Notes: generated from the sequence alone by a model not told the origin. A stretch of 64,000 nucleotides of DNA from Melitaea cinxia (GCF_905220565.1 NC_059404.1:14288472-14352471), one strand, 5' to 3'. Shown: positions 36,901-47,700, numbered from the stretch's first letter. Program-made: numbers and translations.

Positions 36901-37136
36901 TATTTATGTTTTGAATTTTACGTATATTATTAAATAAATAACTTCAAACACTTACCACATGATTGTCTTTCTTTTTCGTCCAAATTGTCAAAATCAGGTA
37001 TGAGTAGGCAGCAAACTTCCCGCCAAGCAGCTATTTTCAGTTGCTTATCTTTATAATCATTTAGAGTTTTGTCCCAAAGGACACCTCTTTCCTGAACTAG
37101 TGTGATCAATTGTTCGGGGTTGATATTTCTTTCCAT
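35243..37136 (-). CDS. MADF-BESS DNA-binding protein of the Harbinger element
   Basis: Two minus-strand exons, 36956-37136 and 35243-35934, join in frame (G/GT) to 290 residues. Residues 8-95 form a MADF domain: LITLVQERGVLWD, IAAWREVC, GKLVSTKWSNLRDAWMR, then KSGAGAKFSKPYIYKEQMSF. The central part is Ser/Pro-rich. MLSFFKGVLPSV through LEFQSGVLSLIQNI looks like a BESS motif, a protein-interaction element often paired with MADF. In Harbinger elements a Myb/SANT- or MADF-type protein recruits the transposase to the TIRs and helps its nuclear import, and this is the likely role here. The whole transposase exon 2 lies within this gene's intron. The minus-strand poly(A) signal at 35188-35193 falls inside the transposase intron. 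Intact. Confidence 0.93.
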
Positions 37137-37199
37137 TACTACGAATCACCAAACGTGCGTACAATAAAAACACAACAACTCTGCTTGCGCGCCGCGATG

Positions 37200-37420
37200 T
37201 GTGTGTGCGCGATCGCAGGTACGACGTACGCACGAACGGAATGAGGGGTAGCGGGGAGAGGGTTATCGGCTCCGACATCAGACAAATGTGAACAGCGCCG
37301 TTCTTAATCATAGGCGAGCGAGATCCGACACGATTTTTTTCCGGGCGTAGAGGGCTGGCAAAACACCCGACATTTCTTGTCGGAGCCGACACAAAATCGG
37401 TTTCCGATAAGTGTGAATAG
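37200..37420 (-). promoter_or_regulatory. Subterminal motif cluster and probable MADF-gene promoter
   Basis: GC-richer DNA between the right TIR and the MADF start codon holds CCGACA (TGTCGG inverted) at 37272, 37325, 37367 and 37386 and TGTCGG at 37378; 37378-37391 is itself palindromic (TGTCGGAGCCGACA). Similar spacing with ATCGG and GTGAAC is seen in the internal block at 34.7 kb. Confidence 0.5.
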
Positions 37421-37455
37421 CGTCATATATAATGCTCTGCCACTAGAACTTCCGT

Positions 37456-37496
37456 TTAATATACGGATCCGACACCCGACAAGTGGGAACGAGCTC
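37456..37496 (-). repeat. Harbinger right TIR
   Basis: Inverted partner of 31554-31594. Two CCGACA motifs (TGTCGG on the minus strand) lie at 37469 and 37476. Confidence 0.93.
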
Positions 37497-38524
37497 TAAC
37501 ATGCGTGAACGCGACACTCTTCTCGTTACGTCAATAGAAGAGATAATCATTAAATTTTAGTGATCTGTGATATTTATCTCTACGGAAGCTAACATGACAT
37601 CGTAATTTTGTCGAATTTTGTCGTTTTAGGAAGAGAAACTTCTCGTTTTCAATATTATCGACGAGAAAGACGATAAATAAAAAATAAATAAAACCGGGTG
37701 CCTATTTTTTGTATACCATGGCGTTTCCCTATTATAATTATATAATTTCGGTATACGAAGAGCGGGAAATGCGAAAAGTCGAGTGAAGTGTGCCATATAA
37801 TGACACAAAAAACGTATTTGCGCCCTGTTGCTTCTTATTCTAAATAATAACAAAAATAATACTTTATTTCAGACCAAAGTATACGTCCATATTGGGTTAG
37901 TACAACAAGACAAGACAACATTCAGAATAAAAAACAAAACAAAATTATATTAAAAAAATCAATAAGTAAAAATAAAATTAAATAGAATAAAAGTAAAATC
38001 AATAATCAAAAAAAAAAAAAATTCAAAAATTCAAAAAATTTTAAAAATTAAAAAAAAAAAAAAACATTGCGTGATAGAATTACAATTATCTAATGTGCGA
38101 CAAGATATAAAGCACAACACGAGCATGTTGTTTTACATATATAATTAAATTCATTTACTTACGCCGTTTTATTTTCCATATTAGATTTTTTAAATTAGAT
38201 ATACACTTTTTATCTTAGCCAAAAGGCCGAGAACATTGTTAAATAAAACATGTGTCACTCGTTTGAAATTATACAAACGTTGGCTCATCCCGGTTTGGCA
38301 CGATTGGTCAATAACCTTGTAAATTCAACTTTACGACATAAGAAATAAGAATGATATTCAGTTGTGATTATGGTTGATAATGTTTCTCTACTCGACAAGG
38401 CGAAGTCTTCGGAAGAGAATTTTGTCTCTCGTAGTGCGCATGTTAGGGTAATCGAGAAAATACTCGATGTAGACATTATCTCTCTCTCTCGTCAAGAGAT
38501 ATCTCGTTGTATGCATGCTAGGCC
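37497..38524. mobile_element. Right piece of the interrupted TIR element
   Basis: Resumes with TAA (37497-37499) and ends GCATGCTAGGCC at 38513-38524. With the left piece the element would be about 1.1 kb. It is A-rich (37,900-38,060 almost pure A and T) and carries a U2 snRNA-like fragment. No coding capacity is seen. Confidence 0.55.
38180..38233 (-). pseudogene. U2 snRNA-like 5' fragment
   Basis: On the minus strand CTCGGCCTTTTGGCTAAGAT is identical to the conserved 5' end of U2 snRNA, followed by a diverged AAAAAGTGTATATCT where U2 has the branch-point recognition sequence GTAGTA; one base is missing there. The similarity fades after about 50 nt, so this is a truncated pseudogene inside the interrupted TIR element. 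Confidence 0.65.
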
Positions 38525-38526
38525 GG

Positions 38527-38665
38527 CTGGTCACCTTACTCACCAACAGGAACACAATACTGCTTAAAAACAGTATTATTTTGTTGTGATCTTCTGTAAG
38601 GTCGAGGTACTACCCCAGTCGGGCTGCTCCATATTTTGAGCAGGAAATTCCTGCTGTGCCCTACC
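38527..38665 (-). mobile_element. LINE family I, copy 3, right part
   Basis: Resumes the match to the reverse of the 20.45-kb copy: CAACAGGAACACAA, GATCTTCTGTAAGGTCGAGG and TTTTGAGCAG. With 31331-31477 it forms one LINE fragment split by the nested insertions. Confidence 0.7.
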
Positions 38666-38669
38666 TCAG

Positions 38670-39755
38670 TAATACACACATATTAATTAGTAACCTATTG
38701 TTTTAAATCAATCTTGAAACGTCCCAATGCTGTTACTAATAGTTATTCTCCATACAGTCCCCTGTAGGCTTGGAGCGTTACTACGCGCGTGAACTGGTCT
38801 ATTTGATAATTTTTCCCTACCATGAGTAATAAACTTGTGTGTAATAAAGGTGTTTGTGATAACAACCGGGACATATAGCTTTACATGTTCGCCTTGGCGT
38901 GACTGGAAGACCCACAAAGACATGTACAAAAACCCAGACCCACTAAAAACCAATATTTATACAACAACCGAAATCTGACCCAAGCGGAAATCGAACCCGC
39001 AACTTCAAGTACATCAGAACAGTTGAGAATGTTACACATAGTACAATATTTTCTATCTCTATTCTCTGTCTATTTGTTATGTAATTACGCAAACTATATT
39101 TTACCTTACGATTTTGATTTGTCATTTATTCGGCGGATACGATGAACTGAATATTTTTGAAAAGTTAAAATATGTCATATTTTAAAGTTAATTACGAAAT
39201 GCACGTCACACTCGGTCGTCAACGTGTGGCACTATTGACAAATTAATTAAAATCAAGTAATTAAGTTTTTAAATGAAATTTTCGACGCGTAAATTCGTAC
39301 GCGTATTAAAGTAACGTACATATTTTAATATGCTTTCATTACTTCTCGCCTAATGTAAAGTCAAGTCAATATTATAAAAAAAGAATGATTTTACGTCCAT
39401 CAGCCGATAGCAGACCAGTGTCTTTATATGTTTTTGTAAATTTTTTAAAATTTATTACTCCAACAGTAAATCGTTATATCATCTGCTATGAAACGTCATT
39501 ATGAGAATTGAAATAGGTGCACTAAATTAGAAAACAATATAGTATTCTTACATTATTCTATTCGACGAATAAATATAGTGATTTTACTCTATAAAAAACT
39601 CACATTTTTTTGAAACTCATTGTTATTCGTCGATATATTTTACAATAAATTATTATAAGTACTTTAATATTTTAATGTCGTAAGTACAAATGAAGTTAAA
39701 ATACGTACTAAATTATAGTTGATTCCTTTTAACTAATGGCTTCCATTGTACCAGA
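38670..39755. other. Non-coding DNA with a degraded repeat
   Basis: At 38930-39010 AAGCGGAAATCGAACCCGCA resembles a tRNA-type box B within a degraded repeat related to that at 4825-4980. No gene. Confidence 0.4.
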
Positions 39756-39761
39756 ATAGCA

Positions 39762-39890
39762 CAGATTATTTCGTCAAAGTCTCGTAGATAGGAGAAAACG
39801 TGAACGAGATTAATCGGTGCGATCAAGATTAGGTACAGCCTCAATAGAATTTTGAAGACCGCACAAATTGTAGACATTTTATCGTTAACC
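39762..39890 (+). repeat. Repeat family L, copy 2
   Basis: Partly matches 9775-9905 over GTCTCGTAG, TTAATCGGTGCGATCAAGAT and CCTCAAT-AATTTTGAA; a third, inverted piece is near 43965-44050. The nature of the element is unknown. Confidence 0.45.
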
Positions 39891-39919
39891 CTTAATCTAG
39901 AAACAATACAAACAGATAT

Positions 39920-40177
39920 AATTGTGTTTGCTCGTAAACGAAAAAAACCGACTAAAATTACATCGACAAGTACTACAACGTAAGCAGACGAAAAAAATTA
40001 ACAAACGCACTAGTCGTCACTACGATTTACGAGGGTCTCCCTCGATTTCTCTGGGATTCCATCATCAGATCCTGGTTTCCTTATGATGGTTCCACAATTG
40101 GGATATCTCCTTTCCAACAAAAAAAGAATTGAAACACACGGTTGAATTGAGTAACCTCCTTTTTTGAAGTCTGTTAA
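39920..40177 (+). mobile_element. MITE family C, copy 4, internally deleted
   Basis: Has the start ATTGTGTTTGCTCGTAAACG and an end TTTTGAAGTCTGTTAAAAA but lacks most of the middle seen in copies 3 and 5. Confidence 0.7.
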
Positions 40178-40189
40178 AAATACACAAAT

Positions 40190-40471
40190 TCAGTCTATCG
40201 CAGTCCACTGCTGGACATAGGCATTCGCAAGTTCATGTGTATTCCCATAGTCCCCACGCTGAGCAGGCGGGTTGGTGACCGTAGGGCTGGCTTGTCAATG
40301 ACGCTGCTGCCCGTCTTCTGCCTGTGTATTTCAAAGCCAGCAGTTGGATGGTTATCCCACCATCGGTCGGCTTTATAAGTTCCAAGGTGGTAGTGGAATT
40401 GTGTTATCCCTTAGTCGTCTCTTACGACACCCACGGGGAGAGAGTGGTTGGCTATATTCTTTACTATAAAG
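40190..40471 (-). mobile_element. LINE 3' end (family B, copy 4)
   Basis: Inverted copy: TCGCAGTCCACTGCTGGACA to ACGACACCCACGGGGAGAGA. It directly follows the family C MITE. Confidence 0.75.
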
Positions 40472-40799
40472 ATAAAATACAATAACGGCATTAATAAATA
40501 ATAGTTGGAAAAATGTATACAAGTTCTTAATTTCTGCTTAATGTTTTTCGTAGAAAAAATAGATTATTATATGGTGACGGGTCAACGGACGAGTCAACGG
40601 AAGTAATGTGTTGATATTAATTATATTTTACATTTAAATTGTTTTTTGGAGTTTTTTGATAATTAATATATTTCATATGAAATCGCGTCGTTGAGAAAAT
40701 TTCAGGTTAATCACTGTTACTTTTAAAAATTGTGTTTGTTTTACTGATAACTAATCTATATTGTTTTTTAGTGTAAAGATATAAAAAAATATTTATAAA

Positions 40800-41406
40800 T
40801 AATTGTGTTTGCTCGCAAACGAAAAAAAACCGACTTCAATTACATCGACGAGTAATACAACGTAGATCGACGAAAAAATAGTCAAGTAACTACGCGTTAT
40901 CAAAGATTACTCAAAAAGTATTTATCAGATCTCGATAAAATTTATATGTGACACATGATAAACATCAGTTTTCGATTAAATCAAAAATTATCCAAATCGG
41001 TACACCCAGTAAACAGTTATTGCGGATTTTCGAGAGTTTCCCTCGATTTATCTGGGATCCCAGCATCAGATCCTGGTTTTCTTATCACGGTACCAAACTA
41101 GGGATATCTTCTTTCCAACAAAAAAAGAATTACCAAAATCGGTACATCCAGTAGAAAGTTATGCGGTATAATACAACGTAGGTCGACGAAAAAAGCGTCA
41201 AGTAAAAACGCATTATTAGATATAACTCGAAAAGTAGTTGTTAGATCTCAAATAAATTTAAATGGGACCAATTGGCACACACCACCTTTCGATTAAAACA
41301 AAATTTGTCGAAATCGGTCCACCCGGTCAAAAGTTCTGATGTAACATACATTAAAAAAAAATACAGTCGAATTGAGAACCTCCTCCTTTTTTGGAAGTCG
41401 GTTAAA
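40800..41406 (+). mobile_element. MITE family C, copy 5 (longest)
   Basis: A 607-bp copy with both ends clear: AATTGTGTTTGCTCGCAAAC then AACCGACTTC near 40828, and GGAAGTCGGTT near 41393-41403. The inverted AACCGACTTC/GAAGTCGGTT ends define the family. The terminus also holds a small palindrome TTTGCTCGCAAA. No coding capacity. Confidence 0.8.
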
Positions 41407-41537
41407 AATAAATGTAAAGGAGTGTAAACAAAGAATAATATTTACATATATAAGAGGCGTTGTCGAGGGAATTGACCATGTCAGTGCTGTTGTAAAATAT
41501 GCTCTGGACATTTTTTAATATCATATCAAAACTTGAC

Positions 41538-41609
41538 CGTTCCAGCGGGGATCGAACCTGCATCTCCGACTGACCGTGTTGGTGCTCTAGCCAATTAAGC
41601 TATGGAACG
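41538..41609 (-). repeat. tRNA-like sequence within a repeat
   Basis: On the minus strand 72 nt fold as a tRNA: acceptor CGTTCCA/TGGAACG perfectly paired, box A TAGCTTAATTGG, box B GGTTCGATCCC. The anticodon loop ACGGTCA has C instead of U at position 33 and a pyrimidine at 37, and the anticodon stem has one A-C mismatch, so it is unlikely to be a working tRNA. It is flanked by short inverted repeats (ATATCATATCAAAA and TTTTTGATATGAT). Confidence 0.6.
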
Positions 41610-41771
41610 ATGTACCCGCCAGATCGAAATTTTTGATATGATGATTTTATATTCGGTCTAAGCGACCGTGGCGCCGTCTATAGTGAATTATTTACAGAAA
41701 CCCGTAACTATTCAAAGTTTTATATTACAAAGAAAATATTTGACAGGAGACGACACCATGCTATTTTTAAT

Positions 41772-41976
41772 TTGTACGATTTTATTTTTGTGTTACCCAC
41801 ACATTAGGAAATTCTAAACATTTTATAATATCATATCAAAAATCGACTGTTCCAGCGGGAATCGAACCTGCATCTCCGACTGACCGTGTCGGTGCTCTAG
41901 CCAATTTTTGATATGATATTGAAAAAAGTTTAGAATTTCCTAATGTGTGGGAAAGACAAAATAAATCGTACAAATA
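41772..41976. mobile_element. Foldback element with a truncated tRNA-like centre
   Basis: Arms 41796-41842 and 41905-41951 are 47-bp inverted repeats (core CCCACACATTAGGAAATTCT then AAAC, and AATATCATATCAAAAA), and the pairing continues with gaps to about 41772 and 41976 (ATTTGTACGATTT). The 62-nt centre is the tRNA-like sequence of 41538-41609 without its 5' acceptor strand. No coding capacity. Confidence 0.7.
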
Positions 41977-41979
41977 TGC

Positions 41980-43435
41980 TCTGAATTTTTTAATAAGTTT
42001 TAAAAGAATCTTAATTAAAATAAACAAAAAATAAGAGCAAACTTATAAAAATTGTTTTTAATATCTTTTAAATTACCATTTCTCTTATTTTTCCAAGATA
42101 TTTGTCGATTATATAAAAATTTTTTTTAAATATTCAAACCTCTAAAATGTCAAAAAATATAATTAATAAGCAGTTTTATTTAATACACTTCCTTAAAAAC
42201 AAATGATTTTAGACCAATTTATTTATTTAATAGCCCATTATTAGTCTATTATTAGTTTATTATTAGCTCTATAATTAGTCAAAACGTATACAAATGGCAA
42301 GAAAAATATCACTTGATATTGAATATTGAATGCTCGTGACATTTCTGTACAGTTTGACATTTCTGCACAATTGAACGATTGATAATTTGGTCAATATTTG
42401 GAGGTCGTTCCGTGTTAAAATTTCGCACAATCGTCTGATAGGCGTTTGTTCTATTGACACGAGTAGAGCGTCATTGTTTAAACTCGCTCTGTTTGCATTG
42501 ATCTTGAACGAGTTTGCTCGCGTGCGGATATTTGTTGTGACGAATGGTAATTATGAATGTGACGTTGACTGTGACTATTTTGTTTTTATACTTTTTTGAC
42601 TTCGTTCAAGTTGGGAACTTGACGCATGATTATGTTTTAGGCAACTGGCTCTATATTTTTTTTTAAATATCTATGTAATACATGTTACATATATAAATAT
42701 TAAACTGAAACTAAGAGTGAGAATAGAATTAGCCAAAGTTGTTATTTTTGATTAAAGTTATCGTCTTCGAAATTTAATTTTATGTATTTCACATTCTCCA
42801 CTAAATTTTCTCCAATCCACATGGCATTGACGAAATAATTCCAGCCAAATTTGTAGGGATAAAATTCCAATAACGGAAAATATACTTTGGAAAGTCTAAG
42901 TATCTTATAAATCATAACTGACCTAATAAAAGAACTTAATAAATGTTTATTTTTAGAATAGCTTATTCACCTTATTAAACTGGAAATACCTATTAAAAGT
43001 TTGGATTTATCTAATTGGATAAAAAGTTTCCAGTTTTTGAGACTATTCAATTATTTTCTACACATATGATATTATAAGTACTTAATTGGTCGACGAATGT
43101 AAATATATACTTTTCACTAATCTAGTCGGCCTGATAAGAGCGGAACAACAACGTGTGCAAGTATTGTTGCAATTTTGTCACTAGTCGATCACTGGTTGAT
43201 CACGGATATAAAGATCGGTTATGACAAATTTAGTAGATTACCAAATCTATAAAATTAATATAGCGTCATAATGACATCATGTAGGTATAGCACATCTATT
43301 ACAATGTCAGTAAATGATCACTGATCTATTACATTAGTACTAGTACATTGAAGACACTACGTATTACAATATATGGTCATTTATAAATTAGAAGAACATT
43401 TGAGTCACTTTGTATCATATGTATTTCGAACGTAT
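41980..43435. other. Non-coding DNA
   Basis: AT-rich. A slightly GC-richer stretch at 42370-42600 is open in one frame but shows no recognised domain or splice signals. No gene called. Confidence 0.4.
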
Positions 43436-43440
43436 CATCA

Positions 43441-43767
43441 TTATAGCCTATACAGTCCACTGCTGGACATAGGCCTCCACAAGTTTACGCCAAAAATAAC
43501 GTGAACTCATGTGTTTTGCCCATAGTCACCACGCTGGGCAGGCGGGTTGGTGACCGCAGTACTGGCTTTGTCGCACCGACGACGCTGCTGCCCGTCTTCG
43601 GCCTGTGTATTTCAAAGCCAGCATTCGGATGGTTATCCCGCCATCGGTTGGCTTCTTAAGTTCCAAGGTGGTTGTGGAACCTTGTTATCCCTTAGTCGCC
43701 TCTTACGACACCCACGGGAAGAGAGGGGGTGGCTAAATTCTTTAGTGCCGTAGCCACACAGCACACA
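43441..43767 (-). mobile_element. LINE 3' end (family B, copy 5)
   Basis: Inverted 327-bp copy: TACAGTCCACTGCTGGACAT to TTAGTGCCGTAGCCACACAG. It is the mirror of the 24976 copy. Confidence 0.75.
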
Positions 43768-43769
43768 AC

Positions 43770-44588
43770 GTATAGGTAGTTCAAATCATCCATTCGCACG
43801 CAACACCTTGCGTTGCGCCTCACTTGCAGCTCACCGTGACGAATAGAAAACATCATTTTATATGAAGATTAGCCAACTGCTTGATCAGAATTCCTTGCTT
43901 CACCACAAAAATAAATAAAAATTCTGAAAATAATACTTCTTTGATTTTTTTTAAAATTGTAATCAAGGTTGATTATGTCGACCGCATCAATCTATCTCCT
44001 TTGTTAGCTTTTCATTCCTACGTGACATTGCCAAAATTTGTTGTTCTATTTGTATTGAAAGCCATCAAACAAAATTAGTGAAACGAAAAAAACTACAGTT
44101 TTAGACACTTATATGTGACCCTTTTCATAATTCCTCACCTGTGGGTGCTATTATAGTACTCAAGGTCATTTATATAAACATATTTTTCAATATCGCTCTA
44201 GATAAATCAGTTTTTGTTGACGCCGCTTTGTGTTGTTTACCGTGACAATGACTTAATAATTTGAGAATTGCTAGAAAAGAGTCGTACGTCTGAGTGCTTG
44301 CGTACCAAAATTATAATTTTAAATAAATAATAATTATTATCAAGCAGATTAAACACAGATGTAATTGATTGATTAAACGCGTGCCATTACTCATTGTTTT
44401 GTCGTTACACGCAATTAGTAATTATGATTGTACTGTTTTTATTGATATCATTATCATTATTCATAAATAATTATATAGACGGACGTAGGTACATAGATGG
44501 ACGTAGGTATATAATTGAGACAGACGATGGGTCTTCCCTCCGTGAATCGGAGAGCACGTTAAGCCGTCGTCGGTCTCGGTTGTTATTA
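43770..44588. other. Non-coding DNA with an inverted family L piece
   Basis: 43965-44050 read on the minus strand resembles the repeat at 9775 (GTCACGTAGG, GGTCGACATAATC). At 44476-44505 a short tandem ATAGACGGACGTAGGTAC-type duplication occurs. No gene. Confidence 0.4.
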
Positions 44589-44589
44589 T

Positions 44590-44731
44590 GTACACCTGAT
44601 AGCGATAGTTACTCATAGTAGGAAATATGGGTCCAACATTGGAGCAGCGTGGTGGATTAAGCTCTGATCCTTCTCCTACATGAGGAAAGAAACCTATGCT
44701 CAGCAGTGGGATATTACAGGGTGAAGCGAAT
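44590..44731 (+). mobile_element. LINE 3' end (family A, copy 4)
   Basis: Begins GTACACCTGATAGCGATAGT, has CAGCGTGGTGGATTAAGCTC and ends AGGGTGAAGCGA. Confidence 0.65.
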
Positions 44732-44734
44732 GAG

Positions 44735-47700
44735 AGTACCTACCTAATGTTTATCAAGTTTATAGATCAAAAGTGGTACTTAATAACCGCGGACAAGTGA
44801 ATAATCACATTTTTAGATTAACGTTTTCAACTTGATCTTGAATTGAAATCTTTGAAATTAGGAATTTTAATCACATTTTTTTATACAATGATAGGCTTGC
44901 GTTCAACCACTATTTCACCTGATGATATATGTGAAAATGCGGTCTAAGATGGAGCACGCTTACTTAGAAGTAACCTATTCACTCGTGAATTAAAGATCCC
45001 CAGGTTGTAGTTTTCCGAAAACACGTTGGTAGACACTTTTCATCAAAGTGTGACGTAATTTATGGATGGCCACTAACTTCTAAATATTAAGTAATTATTA
45101 AAAAAAGAGCCCTTTCTAATGATCATCTTACAATATTGTAATATATGAAACGTAATTCTACCAACGGATTCTGAAGAATTGGTAAAAACTTTTTATAACA
45201 GCTACTTCTGCAACTTGCTGCTTAGAGCTGGACAAATGTATCGTCAGATATTACGTCACTACACACTGTTACTAGGTTACATTACTTAATTATCCACTAC
45301 ACGTTTCTCGTAATTTGATTCGCAAATATAAACATCTGTCAGATATTGATGATTCTGATGGTGATGATAATAACATATTATTCTTTTACGTGACATTAGC
45401 ATTACGTTTTAATGTATAATTTGTACGATTTTTAAAAACAACTTGAAAGCTGTTAAGCTATAGTCTTATAATGTTTTAGAAAAGCTTGTAGTGTTATTGT
45501 TTACTCAAATTATTATTTTGATGACCAAGGCGGTAATGTCGCCTATTGCCCTTATCGAGGCAGGAAACAATAAGAGGCAACAGACAAACAGAGAGACCAT
45601 ATTAGTACGTGTAGACAGATACTAAAAAAGGACATTTGAAAGTAGTTTAGCAGACTGAAATAAAGATCTAAATATAGATAATAATTTGTAATAGAAAGGT
45701 ATATAGAAATATCTGCAGAGCTGTGGAGACCTGATATTCCGCACTGATGAAATGTTTTTCAAATCGAAATGCATACCTCTATTCGCTAGCACTCTACTAA
45801 TATTGAAAGGGAACTTTTGATAACTTTCCGTTGTATAGGTATGCATTGCATATAAACATTCCACGGTGTATTATTAAAATAATGACTAGGTCAGGCGAGA
45901 ATTTATCGGGGAATGGAAGGCCAACACGACTCGTGAAAAATATAATAAAGTTTGTATTTATCGTTGTTTTTAAGAACAAGATAAAATTCCTACGATTTAA
46001 ATATATCGTATCTTTGGTTATCAAACGATAGCGAACTCTCGTTTCTTCATAATTATTTATTAGTGACTAGCGATCCGCCAGCTTTGCACGTATTTTTATT
46101 TATATAATGAATTAATCTGTAACTTGTAACTTAACCATTTCGTGAAGACAATGTTTCAGCTTTATGGTAAAGGTAATATGCACGATAGAATAAAGTATTA
46201 CAAAAAATGTCACAGCTGGCAAGCTTATGAAAAAGTCTAATATGTACTCAAAAACTATTCGAAACAAAATCATATAAAGCATGCTGTCCCTGCTCGGATT
46301 TCGTAATGCCAACTTTAAAGATACTTCATGAAAACAAAATATTTCACTTTCGTGCCGGTTCTTCTCTGACAGAAACTTAATTCTGAATTCGTAGAGAATT
46401 TACACCAACTATAATATATTGCACAACTACATTTCAAAGTATTTTAAATCGTTCTTTGATTAAGTAAATTTTGATTGATTTGATTTTAAATTTACCTACC
46501 TTCATCGTCGTGCAAGCGATAATTTTTTAATCAGAAGCTTTTGGAAATTCCACAATTGATAATAGAGTATCCTTGAACTCATAAACTGTCGTGTTAAAGT
46601 CTACATGTGTCGTGGACACAAAATATTGCCAGTAAATATTATGGACAAAGTCGTTTGAGACTTTGTCCATAATATTTACTGGCATAGGCTAGTATCCGAC
46701 ATTTGCTTAAATAAAAAATGTTTAATCCATATCGTTATCGGATATTACCTTCTTTATTTCACATTAGAAGGTTTATTTATAAAAGATTCCACAAGATTCA
46801 TGAATACAATCGTTTCAAAGAATATCGAGAGTAATTATTCGAATTCCTCAGACAAGCGACGGAAAAATTACAACAGAAAGTGTTTACTTTGTATCCAAAC
46901 AACTTCTTCATTGAAGTGAAATCATTTATTTACATCTTCCTCGAGTTTAGCTTTGTTTGTGATAAATTTCTTTCGTCTCAAGGAAACAGTTCGTCCATAA
47001 TGATAATGTGTATTTATTACCACATACTTATCGATCAATACTCAGTTGTCCTTGAAACGAACCAGACATGCATTTGCATTTGTTTTAGTATTAAACATGT
47101 TTAGAATACATATCTTTCACCATGGTCAATTAAATTTGGTATTATACCTAAATGGCTGCTAGGAAGTCGTTACATATGTTCTTCATTGTTTAAACAGGTC
47201 AGGTAATAAACAAGTACAAATGATTCTAGTTTCTTTGTTTAAGTTGTCCATTATGTTTTATTGTTACAAATATATATGATATAAGATTAATTGATTAATT
47301 ATATTTAGCTAAGAAAACGTTATTTGATGGTAATGAATTGTCTAGTCATAAAGCGTGAAATATTAAGAATGACCCAGTACATTATTCTTGAAATACTCCT
47401 TCGACTAAACTCAGCGTGACTGTAACTTTAGTTTCGGTGCTTACAAAGATATTGTTAGGAAAAACCTTGATGCTAAATTCCCTCGGGAACCAGGTACCAT
47501 CAACAACAATACACGAATCATATGAGAACAAAATTACGTGGTAAATATATAATTTGGGTGAGGTTTATTTCAGTATATACTACCATTTATAAATACCGTT
47601 GTTCCCCTGCAATATCTTTAGATGATTTTAGTTCCTGTATTATTCATTGTCTTTAATATCTTTGAGTTGATCTTTTAAACAATGCCTTTAAATTCTCACA

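Larger units (their letters stand above)
31554..37496. mobile_element. 5.9-kb PIF/Harbinger transposon with three genes
   Basis: Terminal inverted repeats of 41 bp (38/41 identical) at 31554-31594 and 37456-37496 begin GAGCTCGTTCCCAC. The element is flanked on both sides by TAA (31551-31553 and 37497-37499), the TWA-type 3-bp target duplication of the PIF/Harbinger superfamily. Inside are a DDE transposase (+), a MADF-BESS protein (-) and a broken YqaJ-type nuclease gene (-), plus a family C MITE. Transposase and MADF genes look intact, and the target duplication and near-identical TIRs suggest a fairly recent insertion. Confidence 0.92.

Noticed and set aside
41538..41609. Functional tRNA gene
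   Set aside because: The cloverleaf is good, but U33 is replaced by C, position 37 is a pyrimidine, the anticodon stem is mismatched, and a truncated second copy lies in a repeat; a tRNA-derived repeat fits better.
42387..42599. 70-codon frame ending NGNYECDVDCDYFVFILF
   Set aside because: No recognised domain, no splice context, and composition like surrounding DNA.
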